Shown: positions 50,557 through 60,333 of the stretch, piece after piece
Layout: each line of letters starts with the position of its first letter
Numbering within the stretch: position 1 is the stretch's first letter
Assembly: GCA_951813285.1 (NCBI GenBank)
Contig: OX638355.1
Coordinates: 618,501 to 682,500, forward strand
Origin: Terriglobia bacterium
Lineage (GTDB): Bacteria > Acidobacteriota > Terriglobia > Versatilivoradales > Versatilivoraceae
DNA: 64,000 nt
Direction of reading: 5' to 3'
The notes under the pieces: model-generated
Told to the model about the DNA's origin: nothing
The model's input: the letters and a program-made list of their open reading frames with translations, nothing else
Database searches by the model: none
Program-made: the position numbers and the translations under genes

Positions 50557-53208
50557 ATGCCAGCCTTAAAACTGATGCGAACGAGAACCCTTCCAGTTAT
50601 AGCCCTGCTTGCCGGACTCCTGAGCCCGGCAACCGCCGGCCTTGCCCAGGACGGACCGTCGCTGTATGAGTCCGTGCAGGCCATTCTGTCCGAGAACTGC
50701 CTGAGCTGCCACGGGGCCGCCCAGATGTCGGGCCTGGACCTGAGGCAGCGGGAAGCCCCGCTGAAGGGAGGCACGCGAGGACCGGCACTGGTCCCCGGCA
50801 AGGCCGAAGACAGCCTCCTTTTCCAGGTTGCGGCCCATTCCGGCGAACTCCGAATGCCCCCCGAGTCGCCCCGCCTGCCCCAGGAAAAACTGGACCTCAT
50901 CCGCCGATGGATCGACGCGGGCGCCCACTGGGAGGAAAGCACAGGCGACTCCGACCCGGCCGCAGAAGAGCCCGACTGGTGGTCGTTCCGCAGGCCGCGG
51001 CGGCCCTCTTTGCCTCTGGTGGACGGGAAGGAGTGGCAGGGAAACCCGATCGATGCCTTCGTGTTGGCCAAGCTGCGGGAGAAAGGCTTGCCCGCGGCGC
51101 CTCCCGTCGACAAGCGGACCTTGATTCGGCGCGCCTATTTCGACCTGATCGGCCTCCCCCCCACGCCGGAGCAGGTGGAGCGGTTTCTCAAGGACGACTC
51201 GCCCCGGGCCTTTCAGTCGGTGGTGAACGAGTTGCTGGCATCTCCCCACTACGGGGAACGCTGGGGACGGCACTGGTTGGACGTGGTTCGCTACGCCGAC
51301 TCGGCCGGGTTCGAAACCGATGCCTTCTTCCCCCATGCCTGGCGCTATCGGGACTACGTCATCAAGTCCTTCAACGAAGACAAGCCCTTCGACCGCTTCC
51401 TCCAGGAGCAGATCGCGGCAGACGAGCTCTGGCCCAACAACCTGGACCTGGAAGGGAGCTACGCCATCCCGGTGGAGAAGCTCCGGCAACTGGAGGCCCG
51501 GGTGGGGACGGGGCTCTACGGGCTGGTGCCGCAGACCGGCGAATCCAAGATGGACTCCAGCAGGGAGCTCAATGAAATCCTGACCGACTGGGCGGATACC
51601 ACCGCCTCGGCATTCATGGGCCTCACACTGGGCTGCGCCCGCTGCCACGACCACAAGTTCGATCCCCTGTCCCAGAAGGACTACTACCGCTTCCAGGCCA
51701 TCTTCGCGGGCAGCGACACGGTGGAAATTCCGGTGGTGACCAAGCTTTCCATGTTTCACCGGTCCGAATCCTACTCCGGCTTCCTGACCCTGGCCGAGCT
51801 CCGCTGGACGCATCGCTTGTTGGAGAAGAAAGTCAGCCGGCGGGTGTTCGAAGCCAAGAAGGCGGAGTTTCCGGCGGAGGTGGTGCAAGCCTTCGAAATT
51901 CCGGACGACGATCGCACTCCGGAGCAGGAAAAGCTGGCCGCCCCCCTGGCCGAAGCCTTGAAGAAGTTGGGGGACCCAAACGGTTTGACCCTGTTGGACC
52001 TGGAAAAGCACCTGACCCCGCAGGAAAGGGTCCAGCGCAAGGAGCTGGTGGAAAAGCTGGGGCACGCCGTACTGAAGGTGCCGACCACGGAAGCCTCCCA
52101 CCAGACCCATTACGACGCCCTGTTCGACATTCCCAAGGCGGTGGTCATGGGCCACCGCCAGGCCGAGCTGGTTCCCCCGGTCCACGTGCTGGATCGGGGC
52201 GATCTGGGCAAGAACCTGGAGAAGGTGGAACCGGGGCTTCCTCGCATCCTGGCCAACGGAATGGATCTGGGCCGGCCTTCCTCGGAGCTGGCGGTTCCCC
52301 GTTCCCGGGCCAAGCTGGCCCTGTGGCTGAGCCGCCCCGACCATCCGCTGACGGCGCGAGTGCTGGCCAACCGCCTCTGGCAGTGGCATTTCGGATCGGG
52401 CATCGTGATCACCCCCAACGACTTCGGGCGGATGGGCGCCCAGCCCACCCATCCGGAACTCCTGGACTGGCTGGCGACCGAGCTGGTGCGCAGGGGCTGG
52501 AGCCTCAAGTCGATGCACCGCCTCATCATGGCCTCCGACGCTTACCGGAGGACCAGCCAATATCCCGACCCGGCCGCGGCCGAAGCCGACCCCAACAATC
52601 TCTACCTGTGGCGCATGAACCGGCGCCGCCTGGAGGCCGAAGCCCTGTGGGACGCCCTCCATGCCTCCGCCGGAACCCTCAACCGGAAGTTGGGGGGGCG
52701 GTCCTTTTGCCCGACGCCGGAGGAAGGGGACCTCTCGGGCAAGAACTGGATCCGGGTCTATGCCGATCCCGAGGAGCAGAATCGGCGGGCGGTCTACATC
52801 CTGGTGCAGCGGAATTTCGGGTTTCCCATGTTCGAGACCTTCGACACGCCCGATCCGGCCGTGAGCTGTTCGGTGCGCGAAGTCACCACCGTGCCTCCCC
52901 AGGCTCTCTTTTTCCTGAACGACAAGATGGTCTTCGCCCAGGCCCAGGCCTTTGCGGCCCGCCTGGTCCGCGAGGTCGGAGACGATCCGTCCGGCTGGGT
53001 CCGTCAGGCTTGGCGCGTTGCCCTGGGTCGGGAGCCCACCGCCAGGGAGCAGGAAGAGGCCCGGACCCTGCTGGAGTCGCTGACGGAATCGGAGGTGGAA
53101 GCCGGAAGGCCCGACTCGCTGGTCGAGAAGGGTCAGGCCCGCACCCGGGCTCTCACCCAGTTGTGCCTGGCCGTCTTCAATTTGAGCGAGTTTTCCTACG
53201 TGGACTGA
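50557..53208 (+). CDS. PSCyt1-DUF1549-DUF1553 domain protein
   Basis: An 883-residue secreted protein. A signal peptide (residues 11-30) is followed by a cytochrome-like heme site NCLSCHG (C48, C51, H52) in the PSCyt1 domain. DUF1549 comes next, with the conserved GCARCHDHKFDPLSQKDYYR at about residue 358, and then DUF1553 with NRLWQWHFGSGIV and a LSEFSYVD C-terminus. These proteins are abundant in planctomycetes, verrucomicrobia and acidobacteria, and nearly always pair with DUF1501 proteins. The pair is thought to act on complex or sulfated polymers outside the cell, but no activity is established. Confidence 0.9.
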   Translation: MPALKLMRTRTLPVIALLAGLLSPATAGLAQDGPSLYESVQAILSENCLSCHGAAQMSGLDLRQREAPLKGGTRGPALVPGKAEDSLLFQVAAHSGELRMPPESPRLPQEKLDLIRRWIDAGAHWEESTGDSDPAAEEPDWWSFRRPRRPSLPLVDGKEWQGNPIDAFVLAKLREKGLPAAPPVDKRTLIRRAYFDLIGLPPTPEQVERFLKDDSPRAFQSVVNELLASPHYGERWGRHWLDVVRYADSAGFETDAFFPHAWRYRDYVIKSFNEDKPFDRFLQEQIAADELWPNNLDLEGSYAIPVEKLRQLEARVGTGLYGLVPQTGESKMDSSRELNEILTDWADTTASAFMGLTLGCARCHDHKFDPLSQKDYYRFQAIFAGSDTVEIPVVTKLSMFHRSESYSGFLTLAELRWTHRLLEKKVSRRVFEAKKAEFPAEVVQAFEIPDDDRTPEQEKLAAPLAEALKKLGDPNGLTLLDLEKHLTPQERVQRKELVEKLGHAVLKVPTTEASHQTHYDALFDIPKAVVMGHRQAELVPPVHVLDRGDLGKNLEKVEPGLPRILANGMDLGRPSSELAVPRSRAKLALWLSRPDHPLTARVLANRLWQWHFGSGIVITPNDFGRMGAQPTHPELLDWLATELVRRGWSLKSMHRLIMASDAYRRTSQYPDPAAAEADPNNLYLWRMNRRRLEAEALWDALHASAGTLNRKLGGRSFCPTPEEGDLSGKNWIRVYADPEEQNRRAVYILVQRNFGFPMFETFDTPDPAVSCSVREVTTVPPQALFFLNDKMVFAQAQAFAARLVREVGDDPSGWVRQAWRVALGREPTAREQEEARTLLESLTESEVEAGRPDSLVEKGQARTRALTQLCLAVFNLSEFSYVD

Positions 53209-53268
53209 CAGGCCTTGTTAAACTCGGCCTCGGGCTGTTACCATCACAGGTTCAAGGAGCCAACGCCC

Positions 53269-54714
53269 ATGGATTACACCTGCTGCAACCGGCAGATGAC
53301 CGCCAGGTCTCGGAGGGAGTTTCTGACCACCTCCGGATTCGGCTTTGGAGGCCTGGCCCTGGGCTACCTGCTGAATAGCGAGCACGCGCTGGGGAGCGTG
53401 GGGGCGTCTGTCCCTGACAATCCACTGGCCACCCGGATGCCGCACTTCCCGGCCAAGGCCAGGAGCGTCATCTGCCTGTACATGAAGGGCGGCCCCAGCC
53501 AGATGGACAGCTTCGACCCCAAGCCCCTGCTCAGCCGGCTGGACGGCCAGCCCATCCCTCCCAGCTTCGCCACCAAGGACCTGGAACTGCAATTCGTCAA
53601 GGTCGAGGACATGAAGCTGATGGGGTCGCGGCGGACATTCCGGAAATATGGGCAATCCGGCCTGGAGATCTCCGACCTTTTCAGTCGGGTGGGTCAACAC
53701 GCCGACGATCTGGCGGTGATCCGCTCCTGTCACCACGACTCCTTCATCCACGGGCCCGCCATGAGCGTCATGCTGACGGGATCGGTTCGGCTGGGGCATC
53801 CCAGCGTGGGAGCCTGGGTGGTTTACGGCCTGGGCAGCGAGACCGAGAACCTGCCCGCCTACGTGGCCATGTCGGAGGGAACCGGCGTGTCCACCAAGGC
53901 GGTCTATGGAGCCGGATTCCTTCCCGCAGCCTACCAGGGCACCTTCATGCGGACCGAGGGGACTCCCCTGCGGAACCTGGCGCCCCCCATCGATGCCGGC
54001 AATCAGCGAAAGATCCTGGACCAGGTGGGCCGCTGGAACCAGAGGCACCTGGACCAGCAGCGGCAGGACGACTCCCGCCTGGCCGCCCGCCTGAACAACT
54101 ACGAGCTGGCCTTCCGCATGCAGACGGCAGCCCCCGAGCTGATCGACATCTCCGGCGAACCGGAGCACGTCCGGCAGTTGTACGGGTTGAATTCCGACAA
54201 CACGGCCAAGTTCGGGCGGATGTGCCTGCTGGCGCGGCGGATGGTTGAGCGGGGAGTCCGCTTTATCCAGCTCTACAAGAGCGGCTGGGACGGCCATACC
54301 GAGAACGACCAGCTCCACGTGGGCAGCGCCGCCAAGATCGACCAGCCCATCGCCGGCCTGATCGCCGACCTGAAGCAGCGCGGCCTGCTGGACAGCACCC
54401 TGCTGGTCTGGACAGGGGAATTCGGCCGCACTCCCATCAACCAGGGAAAGATGGGCCGGGATCACAACCCCTACGGCTTCACCACCTGGATGGCCGGGGG
54501 CGGGATTCGCGGCGGCAAGGCCATCGGGGCCACCGACGAGTTGGGCTTCCGGGCGGTCGAGGACCGCGTGCACGTCCACGATCTGCATGCCACCATCCTT
54601 TCGCTGCTGGGTCTGGACCACGAGAAGCTGACCTATTTCTTCGAAGGCCGCAACCGACGGCTGACCGACGTCGGCGGACAGAACGACTTGGCCTCAAGAC
54701 TGGTCGTCGGTTGA
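53269..54714 (+). CDS. DUF1501 family Tat-exported protein
   Basis: The ATG at 53269 follows AAGGAG; an in-frame ATG at 53215 lacks one. About 481 residues: a twin-arginine signal (RSRREFLTTSGFGFGGLALG), then VICLYMKGGPSQMDSFDPKP, RSCHHDSFIHGPAMSVMLTG, YKSGWDGHTENDQLH and LVWTGEFGRTPINQGKMGRD. That set of motifs, including the metal-site-like GGPSQxDxFD and GEFGRTP, is typical of DUF1501, which has an alkaline-phosphatase/sulfatase-like fold. The partner gene lies 60 bases upstream. Confidence 0.9.
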   Translation: MDYTCCNRQMTARSRREFLTTSGFGFGGLALGYLLNSEHALGSVGASVPDNPLATRMPHFPAKARSVICLYMKGGPSQMDSFDPKPLLSRLDGQPIPPSFATKDLELQFVKVEDMKLMGSRRTFRKYGQSGLEISDLFSRVGQHADDLAVIRSCHHDSFIHGPAMSVMLTGSVRLGHPSVGAWVVYGLGSETENLPAYVAMSEGTGVSTKAVYGAGFLPAAYQGTFMRTEGTPLRNLAPPIDAGNQRKILDQVGRWNQRHLDQQRQDDSRLAARLNNYELAFRMQTAAPELIDISGEPEHVRQLYGLNSDNTAKFGRMCLLARRMVERGVRFIQLYKSGWDGHTENDQLHVGSAAKIDQPIAGLIADLKQRGLLDSTLLVWTGEFGRTPINQGKMGRDHNPYGFTTWMAGGGIRGGKAIGATDELGFRAVEDRVHVHDLHATILSLLGLDHEKLTYFFEGRNRRLTDVGGQNDLASRLVVG

Positions 54715-54882
54715 GTCCAGACCGCTGCCTGACCGGGTCGAAGGTTGACCAAGCTCCCGCCACACGTGGCTCCCACCGTCATCGCCTTCCGGTGCCCGCC
54801 CTTCCACCGCCTCCCGGGACGGGACTTTCAAGTGCACGACGGCAGGCGCCCCGGGGCTCTGCCCCTTCTCGAGGCTTCCGCC

Positions 54883-55395
54883 ATGCTGGTGACGATATTT
54901 CTCCTGCTCTGGATCTTTCCCCTGGGGGCCGCGGCTCAGGATGCCCCGCCGACCTACACGGGAAGCCTCCGCCTGCCGCTGGAGCTGCAAACCCGGCAGG
55001 GTCAACGCCTGGCAAAGGGGAAAGTGGATCTGGAGGTACGGCTGCAGCAAAAAGCCTGGCTACTGTTTTCCCAAGGGGAGCAGGCCTTGGCCCGGGTGGA
55101 AGGAAAGGTTCTGGAAGGCGAAGCACAAGACCTGCCGGGCGCGGTTCCCCTGTTGGGCACCGTATTCTTGCAGTCCTCCGCCGTACCCCTTCGCAGCGAC
55201 TTCGACCGCCGCTACAGCAAGACCGGAAAGCCGCAATACCGGGAAGAGAGCTACGACTGGAGAGGCACCCTCAGGGTGCACCGCCCGCTGAACCCGCAGA
55301 GCCGGGAGGTCTACTTCATCTTTCACGAACGCGGCCGGCATGAAATGCACCGGCGCATTCAGTTCACCTTGCTTCGAACGGGGAGTGCGGAATGA
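54883..55395 (+). CDS. Secreted hypothetical protein
   Basis: The ATG at 54883 gives a signal peptide (MLVTIFLLLWIFPLGAAAQ) with GAGG upstream; longer in-frame starts lack it. The mature 150 residues are beta-rich (YTGSLRLPLELQTRQGQRLA, VDLEVRLQQKAWLLF) and end in FHERGRHEMHRRIQFTLL. The family is not recognised. Confidence 0.55.
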   Translation: MLVTIFLLLWIFPLGAAAQDAPPTYTGSLRLPLELQTRQGQRLAKGKVDLEVRLQQKAWLLFSQGEQALARVEGKVLEGEAQDLPGAVPLLGTVFLQSSAVPLRSDFDRRYSKTGKPQYREESYDWRGTLRVHRPLNPQSREVYFIFHERGRHEMHRRIQFTLLRTGSAE

Positions 55396-55435
55396 GGAAT
55401 GCGAGGGGAGGAGGAAGTTTAGGTGGAGCCGAAAG

Positions 55436-56398
55436 CTAGAGGCGTTCTTCAACCTCGAATATCAGAATGATTCCACGCCTGCCCTTCCTCAAGCAGACGT
55501 TCATCGATGCAAACCTATCGAGGGAGACCACCGCACGAGAATCCTGACCTAACGCATCATGGTTATACCTGTCTCCAGGCTTGACCTCGATTTTCGAGCC
55601 GATTAGCTCCTTCAATGGCTTGGGATCGCCGGCAAAGGTCCCGCAGATCTCGATGCTCTCGATAACCATCTTGTCCAGCGGAACTCCCACCTCAAGGTTT
55701 GGGTGAGACGGACATGGATCAGATACCGGGGTCGAGGCCTCGGCGGTCATTGGGACGATCCTGGCTAATCTTTCCCTCTCCATTTGGAGAATCTCTTCAA
55801 TTCGTCCCACACCCTTGCTATCGGCCTCCCTCACGAGAAAGGCCCGGAACGTGGCTACCTGAACACGCCTGCTGTTTAGTGTTTGCCATGATTGGTTGCG
55901 ATCCGGCCACACTTCGCCATAAGCCGGCCATTCGACACCAGGTTTGCGCTGGCCTACCGTTTCTACGAAATCCAACCTGACCTCGATGCGCTCAATTGCA
56001 GCGGGCGTCTCAAGGACTGCATGGGTGGCCACTTCAATAGTGTTGCCTGGCAAAAACTGCTTCCCTACCAGGGAGTCCTCGTCTCCAAAAGGCTGTAGAT
56101 CGGTGGTGTCCGTGACACGCCTTTTGGAACCCGAGTGATCGTAAATTGTCCAGGTTACCTGGAATGCTGTCACAGGTTCGTCCGAAATATTCCGGAACAC
56201 GCTCACCAGATCCGATAGGGTCGAGGTCGAATCCTGATTAAAGGTCGTGGACACATATTCGAGCGGCGCTGGTGTGTTGCCGTGAGCCACGAATTGGACT
56301 TCAGGTCTTTCGGCTGCCTCCTGTGAAGAAGGTGTCAGAACGTTCAATCCAACCAGCACAAAAGCAACGGCCAATGCGGACAAATTTCTCATTCTCAT
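55436..56398 (-). CDS. Secreted protein with a C-terminal POTRA-like domain
   Basis: From the ATG at 56398, 320 residues with a signal segment (MRNLSALAVAFVLVGLNVL). The middle is a beta domain (VSVFRNISDEPVTAFQVTWT, IERIEVRLDFVE). The last 90 residues resemble a single POTRA unit: a VIESIEICGTFAGDPKPLKE strand-helix start, KPGDRYNHDALGQDSRAVVS, then GRRGIILIFEVEERL. POTRA domains usually sit in Omp85/FtsQ proteins. A lone one on a soluble secreted protein is unusual. The role is unknown. Confidence 0.55.
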   Translation of the reverse strand: MRMRNLSALAVAFVLVGLNVLTPSSQEAAERPEVQFVAHGNTPAPLEYVSTTFNQDSTSTLSDLVSVFRNISDEPVTAFQVTWTIYDHSGSKRRVTDTTDLQPFGDEDSLVGKQFLPGNTIEVATHAVLETPAAIERIEVRLDFVETVGQRKPGVEWPAYGEVWPDRNQSWQTLNSRRVQVATFRAFLVREADSKGVGRIEEILQMERERLARIVPMTAEASTPVSDPCPSHPNLEVGVPLDKMVIESIEICGTFAGDPKPLKELIGSKIEVKPGDRYNHDALGQDSRAVVSLDRFASMNVCLRKGRRGIILIFEVEERL

Positions 56399-56436
56399 GA
56401 TCGCCCCCCTGGTTTGATTCATAACCCATGGTGGCA

Positions 56437-57741
56437 TCATTCCGCGCCGAGGTCAAAGGCGACGATCTTCTTTCTGCTGCGGACGTAGAGCGTGGTGCCG
56501 ACCAAGGAAGGCACTGTCCAGCAGTTGTACCCGAGCGGCTGAGCCTGAGCCAGGACTTCGATTCCCTTTTCGCCCGGCGCGGCCAGGGCCAGGGTGCCGT
56601 CCTCATCCAGAATGACGAACTTCCCGTCGGCGTAGAGCAGGGTTCCCTTGGCGAATCCCCGATGGCGCCAGACCACCTCGCCGTCGGAGACCCGGATGGC
56701 GGTGAGAAAGGCCGGTCCGAAGTCGCCGCTGAAGCCGTAGGCCAGGCCGTCCAGGCGAACGACGTTGCCGTGGTGCACCCGCATCCGCTTGGTGAACCAC
56801 AACTCCTCCACCGAGGTCTTCCCATTGCGGCGGCTGAGCTTGAGGGCCCGGCTCCCCCCCTTGTAGGCCGTGGAGAGAAACAGGCGGTTGTCCTCTCCCC
56901 AGGCCGGGGTGCTGACCGTCAGGCCTCCGGCCAGGCCGTGGGTGTGGCTCCAGAGCAATTCTCCGGTTTCGGGATCCACCCCGACCACCTCCTCCTCCAT
57001 CATGCCCACGAACTGGTCCTGTCCGTCGACGTTGATCAGGATGGGGGAGGAATGGGAGCGCTTGAAGTCGTGCCGGGTCCAGACCACCCGTCCATCCCTG
57101 GCGTTGAAGGCCATCAGGCCGTGACCGGGTCCTCCCACCAGGCACAGGACCAGGTCTCTGTAGGCAATGGGGCTGGAGGAGAAACCTCGGCTCAATGGGG
57201 TGCTTCTGAAATCCCCGGCCAACTCGTACGACCAGAGAACCTCCCCGGTGTCCTTCTTCAGGCAGTGCAGGGTGCCGTTCCAGCCGATGGTCACCAGCCC
57301 TTCCCGGGTCAGCAGGGGGGTCGCCTGGGGCCCCACCCCATATTTGCGGTGGGTGCTGTCCAACTCCCTCAAGATGGGCGCCGGATAGCGGTGTTGCCAG
57401 AGCGTGCGGCCGCTTGCGGGATCCAGGGCGACCACGACTTCGTCCTCTTCCTGCCGGTACATGGTGTAGAGCCGTTTCCCGTCCGCCAGGACCCCCGCGT
57501 AGCCGTCTCCCACCTCGCGGCTCCAGAGCTGAGGAGGCCCCTCGGAGGGCCATGAGGTCGACAGGCCGACCGTCTTGACCTTGAAGTCCCCGCCGGGTCC
57601 GCCCCAACCGGGCCACCCCCGGGATGGGTGGACGGTGCAGCCGGCGGTCCACAGGAGAATGCAGGCCGCGGTCCAGGCCAACAGGCTCAACAACCTGCAG
57701 CGGGCGGCAGAGGGTCTTTCTGCCTGTCGTGGTCTTATCAT
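56437..57741 (-). CDS. PQQ-type beta-propeller lipoprotein (BamB-like fold)
   Basis: A 434-residue protein. A long N-terminus leads to a lipoprotein-like signal ending LLWTAGC (Cys35). The rest is an eight-bladed PQQ-like propeller with repeated blades of the ALDPASGRTLWQHRY, CLKKDTGEVLWSYEL, AFNARDGRVVWTRHD and GVDPETGELLWSHTH type. No enzyme site for PQQ or a metal is evident, so a scaffold or binding role is more likely than a dehydrogenase. Its neighbours on both sides are minus-strand genes. Confidence 0.8.
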   Translation of the reverse strand: MIRPRQAERPSAARCRLLSLLAWTAACILLWTAGCTVHPSRGWPGWGGPGGDFKVKTVGLSTSWPSEGPPQLWSREVGDGYAGVLADGKRLYTMYRQEEDEVVVALDPASGRTLWQHRYPAPILRELDSTHRKYGVGPQATPLLTREGLVTIGWNGTLHCLKKDTGEVLWSYELAGDFRSTPLSRGFSSSPIAYRDLVLCLVGGPGHGLMAFNARDGRVVWTRHDFKRSHSSPILINVDGQDQFVGMMEEEVVGVDPETGELLWSHTHGLAGGLTVSTPAWGEDNRLFLSTAYKGGSRALKLSRRNGKTSVEELWFTKRMRVHHGNVVRLDGLAYGFSGDFGPAFLTAIRVSDGEVVWRHRGFAKGTLLYADGKFVILDEDGTLALAAPGEKGIEVLAQAQPLGYNCWTVPSLVGTTLYVRSRKKIVAFDLGAE

Positions 57742-57804
57742 TGTTTGCTCCTCATGGGCCGTGTGGGAGCCGTGTGCATTCGGCCCGTTCCCGTCTTCAA
57801 CTCT

Positions 57805-58851
57805 TCAACACTCATCGATTCCCAGCGATTCCGCGGTCTCCACCACCCGCTGCCAGACATCCTCTACGATCGGGATCCCCTCCCGTTCCCGTCGAGCCTG
57901 AGTCTCGACCTCGGGATCTCCCGGAACCCGCACCTGCTCAAACCCGGGCGCCGGCGGCACCGCTCGCACCCTCTGCTGCATTTCGTCGGCGCGCCGGGCG
58001 AAGGTGGAGTAGGGCTGGAACAGGTCGGCCCGAAAGACCAGAAAGGTGTCTCCCTGGTGGCGCAGGACGTCGTCGGAGGTCTCGGGGTCGGCATGGGAAT
58101 CCGAGCCCAGCAGGATGCGGCTCAGGAACTCGGCCGCCAGCATGATGGCCCAGCCCTTGTGCTGTCCGAAAGGGGTGTGGCCGCCCCCTTCGAAAAAGTC
58201 GGCCGGATTGGTGGTGGGCCGGCCCTCCTTGTCCACGATGCAACCCGGGGGGAGCGATTCCCCCCGGCTGTAGGCGTTGTCGACCTTGACCCCCGAGATG
58301 GCCGATGTGGCGAAGTCGGCCACCATGGGAGGTTCCTCTCCCGCGGGGATTCCCAGGGCGATGGGATTGGTGTGCAACAACGGGCGGTTGCCGCCGAACG
58401 GCATCACCCTGGGCTTGTTCTCGCTCAAGCCTCCCACCCAGACCATGGAGATCATCTTCTCGGCGGCAGCCATTTCCGCGTAGTGGCCCAGGCGTCCAAT
58501 GTGGTGGGCCTGGACCAGGCCCACCAGAGCCACCTGTTCCCGGCTGGCCTTGCGGATGGCGGTTTCCATGGCGAACCGGGCCGCCACCTGCCCGAAGGTC
58601 CAGTGACCCGAGATCAGAGCCGTGTTGTGGCTCTCTTCCAGAGTCCCGGGCTTTTGCTCAGGGGCGAGCTGCCCGGCCCGGATAGCCTTGACGTACCCGG
58701 GGATGTGCCAGATGCCGTGGGTGTCGACGCCTCTGAGGTTGGCCAGCACCAGGTGCTCGGCAACCTCTTGGGCGTTGGACCGGTCGGCGCCGGCGGCTGA
58801 CAGGATTCGGGAGGTAAGTTGGCGGAGAGCCTCTGCCGTTCGAATGATCAT
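57805..58851 (-). CDS. Ldh2/malate-lactate dehydrogenase family oxidoreductase
   Basis: A 348-residue protein with family landmarks ANLRGVDTHGIWHIPGYVKA, AHHIGRLGHYAEMA (active-site His), PFGGNRPLLHTNPIALGIPA and FGQHKGWAIMLAAEFLSRIL. This NAD(P)-dependent fold is unrelated to classical LDH/MDH and reduces or oxidises 2-oxo/2-hydroxy acids. It is the last gene of a likely four-gene catabolic operon (isomerase, RraA-like aldolase, NRAMP-like transporter, this gene). That suggests oxidation of a sugar acid or hydroxy acid taken up or formed by the others. Confidence 0.85.
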   Translation of the reverse strand: MIIRTAEALRQLTSRILSAAGADRSNAQEVAEHLVLANLRGVDTHGIWHIPGYVKAIRAGQLAPEQKPGTLEESHNTALISGHWTFGQVAARFAMETAIRKASREQVALVGLVQAHHIGRLGHYAEMAAAEKMISMVWVGGLSENKPRVMPFGGNRPLLHTNPIALGIPAGEEPPMVADFATSAISGVKVDNAYSRGESLPPGCIVDKEGRPTTNPADFFEGGGHTPFGQHKGWAIMLAAEFLSRILLGSDSHADPETSDDVLRHQGDTFLVFRADLFQPYSTFARRADEMQQRVRAVPPAPGFEQVRVPGDPEVETQARREREGIPIVEDVWQRVVETAESLGIDEC

Positions 58852-58916
58852 GCAAGCTCCCAGTTCAAAGGCACGAATAAAAAAATAGCGGCTCGACGGC
58901 CCGGTGGCTTACCGGC

Positions 58917-60287
58917 TTACCGGATCAAGCCGGCCTGAACGGCCAGTCCAAAGACCACGCATCCCATGATGACCCCGGCCGAAGCCAGCAGAAGTACGGC
59001 CACCGTCCGGCCCATTCTCAGAGGCCGCTCGGTGCGGAAGGCCAGCCAGCAGATGGCGATGGTGGCCAGGGGCGTGCCCAGCACGCCGATGATGTAGTGG
59101 CTGATCAGCACCATCAGGGCGGGCCGGGTGGGGACCAGCAGATAGAGGGTGAGCACCGAAACCAGGAAGGCGGTCTGGACCACCTGCTGCGACCCACGCA
59201 CGGCCTGGGGGCGGCTTCGGTCGACCAACCCCAGGCTGCACAGGAAGTCGGTAATGATCCGCCCGTTGACGGCCGTGGCCGCCAGCAGGGTGGAAAGCAG
59301 GGTGGCCATGGCGCTCACCAGGAAGATGCTCTTGGACCAGGGGCCGTAGCTCTCGGTAAAGATGGAGGAAATCTGGTCGACGACCCCAATGCCCGCCGGC
59401 TTCATGCCGAGCGGAAAGAGAATGGCCGCCCCCAGGATGAAGTAGGCGGCCGTCACTACCGTGGCCAGCAGGGTGGCCAGGCCGGCATCCACTTTGAGCA
59501 TTCGGATCCAGCCCCGGGCCCGCTCGACCCAACCCTCGGAATCCCGCGGCCCCAGGTGCCTGCCGTAGCCCTTCTCCAACACCCAGTAGGGGTAGACCAC
59601 CAGCTCCGCACCGGAGACCCCCAAAGCGCCGATGAGGCTGATGACGGCAAAGGCAGCCAGGCGAACGTCGGTATCTCCCAGAGAGAAGCCCAGGCCTGAC
59701 CACAAGTCGGCTCCGCTCACGCTAAAGGGCGTGCCTTGAAGCATGACCAGGCCCACCAGCGCCGAGACACTCAGCAGCAGGGCCAAGCCGATCATCAGCT
59801 TCTCCAGCCGCCCGTAGAGGCCTCGCCAGAGCAGCAACTGTACCCCGACCACCACCAGCACCGCCCAGATTCGAGCCGATCCGATGGAGTCGGAGGAGAG
59901 GGGAATGATTCCGTGCATCAGGCCCGCCATGGCTCCCACCAGCCCCGAGGAGCCCACCTGGGCCAGCAGCCATCCCCCCATGAAGGCCCACACCAGCCAG
60001 GACGTGCTCCGAAAACGGGGGCCGGGGAAGGGGCTCAGAGCTGCGAAGACGGTCCGGTTGTGGACCAGGCAATAGCGACCCACCTCGACCTGGAGAAAGT
60101 ATTTGATAACGCAGGACAGCAGCACCGCCCACAGCAGCACGAACCCGAACCGTGCCGCCTGCAACGGCGTGTTGATCAGCTCTCCCGAGCCGATCACTCC
60201 GGCAGCCAGCACGATTCCCGGCCCCACGGCAAACAGCATCGGCCAAGGCCTCACTGGCGCGTTTCTGATGGGAGAGTCGGTACTCAT
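58917..60287 (-). CDS. NRAMP-related membrane transporter (non-canonical)
   Basis: A 456-residue protein with 11 or so membrane helices in the LeuT-like NRAMP layout. Helix 1 reads GPGIVLAAGVIGSGELI. NRAMP metal transporters have DPGN here, so the metal-binding Asp and Asn are replaced (GSGE). Helix 6 has GAELVVYPYWVLEKGYG in place of the MPHN-type metal site. This suggests a relative that carries another substrate, such as a different cation or organic solute. It lies between the aldolase and dehydrogenase genes with 46 and 65 base gaps, so it probably imports the pathway substrate. Confidence 0.75.
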   Translation of the reverse strand: MSTDSPIRNAPVRPWPMLFAVGPGIVLAAGVIGSGELINTPLQAARFGFVLLWAVLLSCVIKYFLQVEVGRYCLVHNRTVFAALSPFPGPRFRSTSWLVWAFMGGWLLAQVGSSGLVGAMAGLMHGIIPLSSDSIGSARIWAVLVVVGVQLLLWRGLYGRLEKLMIGLALLLSVSALVGLVMLQGTPFSVSGADLWSGLGFSLGDTDVRLAAFAVISLIGALGVSGAELVVYPYWVLEKGYGRHLGPRDSEGWVERARGWIRMLKVDAGLATLLATVVTAAYFILGAAILFPLGMKPAGIGVVDQISSIFTESYGPWSKSIFLVSAMATLLSTLLAATAVNGRIITDFLCSLGLVDRSRPQAVRGSQQVVQTAFLVSVLTLYLLVPTRPALMVLISHYIIGVLGTPLATIAICWLAFRTERPLRMGRTVAVLLLASAGVIMGCVVFGLAVQAGLIR

Positions 60288-60333
60288 TCGGTACTCATAG
60301 GGTGTGGGGTTGTGGTTGCGGCAGGTTCCCTGA

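Noticed and set aside
50566-52662. 698-codon minus-strand frame over the PSCyt1 gene
   Set aside because: The plus strand carries two CxxCH motifs and DUF1549/DUF1553 signatures; the minus frame is a codon-bias shadow.
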